A stretch of 18,551 nucleotides of DNA, from the NCBI GenBank assembly GCA_021805885.1, contig JAJZDR010000016.1, positions 1 to 18,551 on the forward strand. The letters are read 5' to 3'. This document shows, piece by piece, positions 13,919 to 18,551 of this stretch. The translations under genes and the position numbers were made by a program. The notes beneath the pieces are model-generated. The model saw only the letters and a program-made list of their open reading frames with translations, did not search any database and was not told where the DNA came from. The number at the start of each line of letters is the position of its first letter. The stretch's first letter is position 1. This DNA is from a bacterium (GTDB lineage: Bacteria > Patescibacteria > Dojkabacteria > JAKAPS01 > JAJZLI01).

Positions 13919-15127
13919 ATGCGTAATTTTTTCAATCAGAAACATTTAAATATCATTTTAGCTTTAATTATTGCTGTTGCCTTGGGATATTGGGTAGGAG
14001 AAAATTTTCCTCAGACCTCATATGTTCCTGTTTCTCAAGTTGCTCAAGGTTTATCTTCTAATGGTGTAAATTCTAATCTTTTCAATAATGTATGGAATCT
14101 AATTCATACTCAATATTTCTATCCTAATGTATCAAATTCAGCTCTAGATTATGGTGCAATTTCTGGAATGGTATCATCCTTAGGAGACCCACACACTGTT
14201 TTTTATAATCCAAATCAAGCACAACTTTATTATAAAGCTGTTTCTGGAAATTCTTTCGCAGGTATTGGAGTATCACTTGGATATAACAAAAATGGTAAGG
14301 TAACAATAGAACAGGTGTTACCAAATACCCCGGCTAAGAAAGCTGGAATAGCAGTGGGTGATACCATAGTGAGTATAAATGGTAAAACTAGTGGAGTTTC
14401 AAATATAAATAATGTAGTATCAGTTGTTCGTGGGAAGCAGGGGACTCCTATAACACTAGCTCTAAAAACAGATACTGGTAGTATTATAACATATAAATTG
14501 GATAGAGAGTCTGTACATGTATCAAGTATTTATATAAAACAATTACAGAATGGAATTGTAGATGTAGAGATTCTAAGATTTTCTGATAACTCACTAACTC
14601 AATGGGAAAATAATTTTAAGCAAAAAATGGCACAAGTTACGGCAATGAATCCTAAGGGTATAGTGTTAGATCTAAGGGGTAATCCTGGAGGGTTTTTTGA
14701 AGCTGCAATTTATGCTGCTGGAGAATTTCTACCTGCAAACACTCTTGTGGCAAAACAGCAAAATAGAAATGGTACATATAACGAATTCTATACAAGCTAC
14801 CAAGGTTCTCTACAATCAATTCCTATGGTTATACTTGTAAATGGAGGAACTGCTTCGGCAGCTGAAATTCTGACAGGTGCATTACAATACTATCATAGAG
14901 CCACTGTAGTTGGTGAAAATACTTATGGAAAGGGTACTGCTCAGAATGTCTTTTCATTTACGAATGGATCTTTACTTATAATGACTACAGAACATTGGTT
15001 ACTACCTAGTGGTAGATGGATTACACCACAACACCCAATAATTCCAAACATAAAAGTGAGTCTTTCATCCAAAGATTTTTCAAAGGGTATAGATACTCAG
15101 CTTAATAAAGCTATAAGTCTTCTTTAG
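13919..15127 (+). CDS. C-terminal processing peptidase (S41 family)
   Basis: Membrane-tethered serine protease that trims or degrades envelope proteins by recognising their C-termini. The 402-aa protein has one N-terminal membrane segment (about 11-25), an S41 helical domain with SLGDPHTVFY (87-96), a PDZ domain (about 113-185, GIGVSLGYNKNGKVTI and AGIAVGDTIVSINGK), and the catalytic core with DLRGNPGG (251-258), nucleophile S313 in NGGTASAAEI and K338 in NTYGKGT. All key residues are present. It starts 2 nt after the previous gene, the last in the rpsF run, and converges on alr with only 3 bp between the stops. A TATAAT at 13907-13912 could provide an additional promoter just before its ATG. 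Confidence 0.94.
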   Translation: MRNFFNQKHLNIILALIIAVALGYWVGENFPQTSYVPVSQVAQGLSSNGVNSNLFNNVWNLIHTQYFYPNVSNSALDYGAISGMVSSLGDPHTVFYNPNQAQLYYKAVSGNSFAGIGVSLGYNKNGKVTIEQVLPNTPAKKAGIAVGDTIVSINGKTSGVSNINNVVSVVRGKQGTPITLALKTDTGSIITYKLDRESVHVSSIYIKQLQNGIVDVEILRFSDNSLTQWENNFKQKMAQVTAMNPKGIVLDLRGNPGGFFEAAIYAAGEFLPANTLVAKQQNRNGTYNEFYTSYQGSLQSIPMVILVNGGTASAAEILTGALQYYHRATVVGENTYGKGTAQNVFSFTNGSLLIMTTEHWLLPSGRWITPQHPIIPNIKVSLSSKDFSKGIDTQLNKAISLL

Positions 15128-15130
15128 AAT

Positions 15131-16255
15131 TTAAATAATTTCTCTTCTAGTGGAATCTTGTATATGAGTTAGAATTATATATTGACTCTGTTTTGTAATC
15201 TTCGCTGTATTCTGAATACTATTTTTATCTTTAGAGTTATCGCTATATATTATGATCTCATCCTCAACATTTGGATCTTTTACATTGGATAAATCTATTG
15301 TTGATATATTCATACTCACTCTACCTAGTATTTTACATAATTGATTTTTGTAAAGCATGAATCCTTTATTTGATAAGTGTATATCAACGCCTTCAAAATA
15401 CCCTGCTGATACTATTCCAATTTTCATACCATTCTTTTCTTTCGCTCTAAAAGTTTTATCATAACCGATATATTCGTTATAATTTATATTTTTAATTTGA
15501 ACCAATGTTGATTTTAAAGATAATACAGGCTTTATATATTCTCTGATTTTTAAATTTGGAGGAGTATATAGTCCTAAACCTATTCTTGCAACATTACAAA
15601 ATTTAAAATCTAAATTCTTATTAATAAATCCATATGTTGCAGTTATATGCTTGAATTTAAATTTATATCCAGCTTCCTCAAATAAATCTATAGCTGTTTT
15701 GAAAATCTCTATTTGTGTTCTTGAAAAAGTAGTATCATTACCATTAGATAAATGACTCATTATCCCCTCAATCTTTATATTTTTATATCTAGATATACTA
15801 TTTATAAAATTAGGGATATCTCCTATTTGTATGCCTTCTCTGTGCATACCTGTATCTATAAATATGTGCAGGCTTATGTCTTTTTGATTTTTATATATAT
15901 AGTCTAGTGTTTCAATATCATATATAGCTAGTTTAATATTAGATATTTTTTTAAATTGAAAATTATTTTTTATTGTGTATCCCGTTATGAGAATAGGAGT
16001 TCTAGTTTTTGCATCTTGTAATTTGTATGCTTCATATAAACTATCAACAATTATAAATGGGGAATTAAGGGGATCTATTATTTTTGCTATCTCAACTATT
16101 CCATGACCATATGCATTACTTTTTAGAACTGGAGCAATGCCAATTTCTTTATATAAATTTTTATAATAATTATAGTTAGAGGTTAAATTATTTTTATTGA
16201 TTTCTACCTTGTTGAGATTTTTATATTTCTGTTTTGTTTTTATAAAAGTCTTCAT
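15131..16255 (-). CDS. alr: Alanine racemase
   Basis: Pyridoxal-phosphate enzyme making D-alanine for peptidoglycan. The 374-aa protein has the N-terminal TIM barrel with the cofactor lysine K45 in VLKSNAYGHG, the substrate-carboxylate arginine in DTGMHREG (134-141), and the C-terminal beta domain with catalytic tyrosine Y265 in EYIGYDKTFRA, VSAGYFEGV and GRVSMNISTIDLS. Length and motifs agree with the family. The start ATG overlaps the prmC stop by one base (TAATG), so it is the last gene of rpmE-prfA-prmC-alr. Its presence implies that the cell builds its own peptidoglycan. Confidence 0.95.
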   Translation of the reverse strand: MKTFIKTKQKYKNLNKVEINKNNLTSNYNYYKNLYKEIGIAPVLKSNAYGHGIVEIAKIIDPLNSPFIIVDSLYEAYKLQDAKTRTPILITGYTIKNNFQFKKISNIKLAIYDIETLDYIYKNQKDISLHIFIDTGMHREGIQIGDIPNFINSISRYKNIKIEGIMSHLSNGNDTTFSRTQIEIFKTAIDLFEEAGYKFKFKHITATYGFINKNLDFKFCNVARIGLGLYTPPNLKIREYIKPVLSLKSTLVQIKNINYNEYIGYDKTFRAKEKNGMKIGIVSAGYFEGVDIHLSNKGFMLYKNQLCKILGRVSMNISTIDLSNVKDPNVEDEIIIYSDNSKDKNSIQNTAKITKQSQYIILTHIQDSTRREII

Positions 16256-17010
16256 TATATATATTTTATCTTTATAAATCTATTTTGTCCAAATTGATCT
16301 TTTATAATTTCTTTTCTTTTTTTTATATATTTTATTTGCCACGGATCTAACTCCAAAAATAGTACACCACTAAAATTTTTATTATCAAGGTCTTTAATTA
16401 ATTTATTTATAAGATAAAGGCCTTTTGATTTCGTAAAAATAGCAATATGAGGTTCATAAAGATATACAGATTTTGCTATTTTCTCTTTTTTATTTATATC
16501 TATATAAGGGAGATTAGCAAATATGCAATCAAATTTTGATACATCAATATTTGCTAGAAGATCTGATTGTATTATGGGAATTTCTAAATTTCCTAAATTC
16601 TTATAAGCAATCTTTATTGCATTTTGTGAGATATCTGACATTGTTATATTTATATTTGTATATTTTCTCTTTAGAGTTATTCCCACAGCTCCTGATCCAC
16701 ATCCAAGATCTAGTACTGATTTATATAAAGATAAATAAGGTATTATAGTTTCAGTTTCTTTACGTGGAATTAATACATTATTATCTACATAAAAAATTTG
16801 ATTTTCAAAATATGCAAAGTTCAAGATATACTCTATTGGTTCTTCATTATCAAGCCTTTTTTTTAAATCTAGGTATTTTTTCTCTTCAATCTTTGATAAT
16901 GTATATTCAGGGTTATATGTTTTTTTATCTTCGATTATTGATTCTAGTAAAGATTTATAGTCCCTATCATTGGATTTTAATATATCAATTACTTTAAGCA
17001 TTTTCTTCAT
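16255..17010 (-). CDS. prmC: Release factor glutamine methyltransferase PrmC
   Basis: Methylates the glutamine of the GGQ motif of release factors. The 251-aa protein has an N-terminal helical domain (1-75) with EPIEYILNFAYFENQ, the VLIPRKETE signature (79-87), and the SAM-binding loop VLDLGCGSGAVG (99-110). The substrate-glutamine motif is NLPY (166-169), not the usual NPPY. It overlaps the end of prfA by 17 nt from the first ATG, or 8 nt from the second (17001); the downstream start is also possible. Adjacency to prfA, its substrate, supports the assignment. Confidence 0.94.
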   Translation of the reverse strand: MKKMLKVIDILKSNDRDYKSLLESIIEDKKTYNPEYTLSKIEEKKYLDLKKRLDNEEPIEYILNFAYFENQIFYVDNNVLIPRKETETIIPYLSLYKSVLDLGCGSGAVGITLKRKYTNINITMSDISQNAIKIAYKNLGNLEIPIIQSDLLANIDVSKFDCIFANLPYIDINKKEKIAKSVYLYEPHIAIFTKSKGLYLINKLIKDLDNKNFSGVLFLELDPWQIKYIKKRKEIIKDQFGQNRFIKIKYI

Positions 17011-18013
17011 TGTTTCTTACAAGATCAATGAGTTCTTGTAACTTTCCTCTTTCAAATATATCTTGGATGTGAAAATTCATTTGCTTTCCTAATCTGTGGT
17101 CAGTAATACGATCTTGAAGAAAATTGTAGGTTCTAATCTTTTCTGACCTTTCTCCTCCTCCCATTTGCTCTTTTCTAAGTTTAGAATCATTCTTTGATTT
17201 ATCCTCCTGATTCTTTAGATATAATCTTGATCTTAGAACTTCAATGGCATTCTCTTTATTTTGTAATTGAGAACTCGTTTTTTGTGAAGTTGCCATAATC
17301 CCAGTAGGAATGTGTACTATTCTTACTGCTGAAGATGTTTTGTTTACATGCTGTCCTCCAGCACCAGATGCTCTATAATAGTCAATTTTGAGATCTTTAT
17401 CATTAATTTCAAAATCAGACTCTTTAACTATTGGTAACACCACTACTGATATTGTAGATGTATGTATTCTTCCACTACTTTCAGTTTTAGGTACACGTTG
17501 CACTCTATGTACTCCACTTTCATATTTAAATTCTCTATATACAGAAGTACCTTTTATTTCAGTTACCAGCTGTTTTATACCACCACTTTCATCATATACC
17601 ATATCTACTATCTCTTCTCTCCAACCTTTATCTCTGATGTATTTTTTGTACATTTCATATATTTCTCTGGCAAATAATGATGCCTCATCACCCCCTGTAC
17701 CAGGTCTTATCTCAAGGATTATATCTTTCTGGTCATACTGTCCTTGGTTTTTATATTTGTTTTCTATATTCTGGATTCTTTCATCAAGAATTTTGTTTTC
17801 TTCCTCAATAATATCTTTAAGTCCTAAATCTTTGATCTCATTATTTTTTTGTATTTCTTCTTTTAATGATTTGATATCCTCGAAATCTTTTATAAAAGAT
17901 TTGATTTCATTATATTCATCTATGATTAAGTTTATTTCTTTTGGGTTTTGTTGTATTTTATCTTCAAGTAAAAGAAGTCTATCCTTAAACTCTATATATT
18001 TTTGGAGGTCCAT
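16994..18013 (-). CDS. prfA: Peptide chain release factor 1
   Basis: Recognises UAA and UAG stop codons and triggers peptide release. The 339-aa protein (E. coli is 360) has the coiled N-terminal domain (1-90) and LEIRPGTGGDEASLF (100-114). The stop-codon-reading region is RVPKTESSGRIHTST, with PKT (175-177) in the place of the RF1 PxT tripeptide; RF2 would have SPF. The catalytic GGQ is at 219-221 in GAGGQHVNKTSSAVR, and the C-terminal basic part is RKEQMGGGERSEKIRTYNF. It starts 17 nt after the rpmE stop; the upstream stretch AAGAGAAAAA is purine-rich but not a clear Shine-Dalgarno. Confidence 0.97.
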   Translation of the reverse strand: MDLQKYIEFKDRLLLLEDKIQQNPKEINLIIDEYNEIKSFIKDFEDIKSLKEEIQKNNEIKDLGLKDIIEEENKILDERIQNIENKYKNQGQYDQKDIILEIRPGTGGDEASLFAREIYEMYKKYIRDKGWREEIVDMVYDESGGIKQLVTEIKGTSVYREFKYESGVHRVQRVPKTESSGRIHTSTISVVVLPIVKESDFEINDKDLKIDYYRASGAGGQHVNKTSSAVRIVHIPTGIMATSQKTSSQLQNKENAIEVLRSRLYLKNQEDKSKNDSKLRKEQMGGGERSEKIRTYNFLQDRITDHRLGKQMNFHIQDIFERGKLQELIDLVRNNEENA

Positions 18014-18030
18014 GATTTTTCTCTTAGGAT

Positions 18031-18333
18031 TTATTTATCTAAAGCTTGCATCATTTCTCTTAAAGTCATAGGGGTTGTTCTTTTCTGTACCTTTTCTACT
18101 ACTTTTTCTTGAGTTTTTTTAATAGCTTTTATTTTTTTTGCCGTATCTGTTCTTGATGTAAATTTCTTAACTCTATTTGCTGTATCTACAATCTTTTGCT
18201 CCCCTGTATAGAAAGGGTGGCAAGAAGAACAAAGTTCCACACTCATAGAAGATACTGTTGATCCGAATGTCATAACATTTCCACATGAACAGGTTACTTT
18301 TGCTTGTTGATAATTAGGATGTATATTCTTCAT
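18031..18333 (-). CDS. rpmE: 50S ribosomal protein bL31 with extended C-terminus
   Basis: Large-subunit protein that bridges to the small subunit. From the ATG at 18333 the 100-aa protein begins [18 protein letters not shown], typical of bL31, with four zinc-binding cysteines: C15 and C17 (CSC), C35 and C38 (CSSC), the C+ form. [20 protein letters not shown] completes the core at about residue 58. The remaining 40 residues are lysine-rich and end in [11 protein letters not shown], an extension absent from the usual 70-residue protein. A GTG two codons upstream is possible, but the promoter favours the ATG. First gene of the operon with prfA, prmC and alr. Confidence 0.93.
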   Translation of the reverse strand: MKNIHPNYQQAKVTCSCGNVMTFGSTVSSMSVELCSSCHPFYTGEQKIVDTANRVKKFTSRTDTAKKIKAIKKTQEKVVEKVQKRTTPMTLREMMQALDK

Positions 18334-18342
18334 AACCACAAT

Positions 18343-18371
18343 ATTATATCAGACTGCCATATTATAGGCAA
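18343..18371 (-). promoter_or_regulatory. Promoter of rpmE-prfA-prmC-alr
   Basis: On the minus strand, TTGCCT (18371-18366), 17 bp, then a perfect TATAAT (18348-18343). Nine nucleotides separate it from the rpmE ATG, so the leader should be about 0-4 nt. A second TATAAT (18365-18360) with a TTGACA upstream has a 21-bp spacer and is less likely. Confidence 0.6.
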
Positions 18372-18393
18372 ATTTAGTCTTGTCCGATGTCAA

Positions 18394-18441
18394 ATAGCAT
18401 TGAAATGAGAAAAGAAATAATTGAAAAGATAGCATTGAAAT
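18394..18441. repeat. 13-bp direct repeat in the divergent intergenic region
   Basis: ATAGCATTGAAAT occurs at 18394-18406 and again at 18429-18441, 35 bp apart. The second copy carries the TTGAAA used as the -35 of the rightward promoter, which suggests a regulator-binding or duplicated promoter element. Confidence 0.5.
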
Positions 18442-18463
18442 AAAAAGTGTGAGAAGTCATAAT
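18435..18463 (+). promoter_or_regulatory. Probable promoter of the right-edge gene
   Basis: TTGAAA (18435-18440), 17 bp, CATAAT (18458-18463); each box is one base from consensus. The start of transcription would fall near 18470, about 15 nt before the ATG. The -10 lies inside the left arm of the inverted repeat at 18447-18499. Confidence 0.5.
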
Positions 18464-18499
18464 TAGTTTAAGATGTATCTAAAAATGACTAACTCACAC
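18447..18499. promoter_or_regulatory. 53-bp interrupted inverted repeat covering promoter and start codon
   Basis: Three paired blocks: GTGTGAG (18447-18453) with CTCACAC (18493-18499); AGTCAT (18455-18460) with ATGACT (18485-18490); TTAG (18463-18466) with CTAA (18479-18482). That gives 17 Watson-Crick pairs with only 1x2 and 2x2 interruptions and a 12-nt centre. The ATG of the right-edge gene is in the middle block. The centre (18473) lies close to the predicted transcript start, as expected for an operator; if transcription began further upstream the RNA would hide the start codon. Confidence 0.6.
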
Positions 18500-18551
18500 A
18501 AGTTAAGTATAGAACAAATAAAGAATCTTTTAAATGTAGAGAATCTAGATA
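18485..18551 (+). CDS. 5' end of an unrecognised gene (runs off the window)
   Basis: The ATG at 18485 opens a frame with no stop to the window end (22 codons). It begins MTNSHKLSIEQIKNLLNVE, which looks like a short amphipathic helix. It is too short to identify. Support comes from a promoter at 18435-18463 and the palindromic control region around the start. It is divergent from rpmE. Confidence 0.5.
   Translation, partial: MTNSHKLSIEQIKNLLNVENLD

Noticed and set aside
18003..18071. GGAGG followed 3 nt later by an ATG on the + strand, opening a 19-codon frame antisense to the prfA start
   Set aside because: It is the complement of the first prfA codons. True genes in this window do not use Shine-Dalgarno sites, and the short hydrophobic frame has no support.
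1..18551. CRISPR arrays, insertion sequences, integrases and tRNA genes
   Set aside because: I looked for regularly spaced repeats, transposase or integrase motifs and cloverleaf patterns and saw none.

Overview
The window is AT-rich (about 30% G+C by eye), densely packed bacterial DNA read with the standard code. Almost every gene starts without a Shine-Dalgarno sequence, and several promoters lie so close to their ATG that the transcripts should be leaderless. The compact gene set, the streamlined versions of core proteins, an archaeal-type AspRS, a Ni-superoxide dismutase and a DUF3048 protein fit a member of the Candidate Phyla Radiation (Patescibacteria). I cannot name the lineage from sequence alone.

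Layout. 1-2412 (-): RNase Y (rny) followed by the 5' part of an archaeal-type aspartyl-tRNA synthetase gene that runs off the left edge. 2470-4228 (+): fmt, then a VapBC-type toxin-antitoxin pair, then a diverged second copy of the fmt 3' end, which suggests that the toxin-antitoxin cassette was inserted at the fmt terminus. 4233-6526 (-): secD-secF, a translocon motor. 6599-8453 (-): a membrane-anchored DUF3048 (YerB-like) protein and a winged-helix/nucleotidyltransferase protein. 8549-9154 (+): a small one-helix membrane protein and the RNase P RNA gene (rnpB), whose 3' strand of P1 overlaps the end of a convergent gene for a BcrC/PAP2-like membrane protein that has lost its catalytic residues (9137-9700, -). 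9753-10549 (+): sodN-sodX, a nickel superoxide dismutase precursor and its maturation peptidase. 10651-15127 (+): rpsF-ssb-rpsR, continuing with short gaps into two unrecognised proteins and a C-terminal processing protease. 15131-18333 (-): rpmE-prfA-prmC-alr, which joins release factor 1 with its own methyltransferase. At the right edge a divergent gene begins, with its promoter and start codon inside a 53-bp interrupted inverted repeat.

How the genes work together. Most are translation, RNA-processing and envelope housekeeping: AspRS, Fmt, RF1/PrmC, S6, S18, L31, RNase Y, RNase P, SecDF, Alr and the S41 protease. The accessory or unusual parts are the VapBC insertion with its duplicated fmt tail, the SodN/SodX pair, the dead BcrC-like protein, the unrecognised pair inside the ribosomal-protein operon, and the palindromic control region at the right edge.
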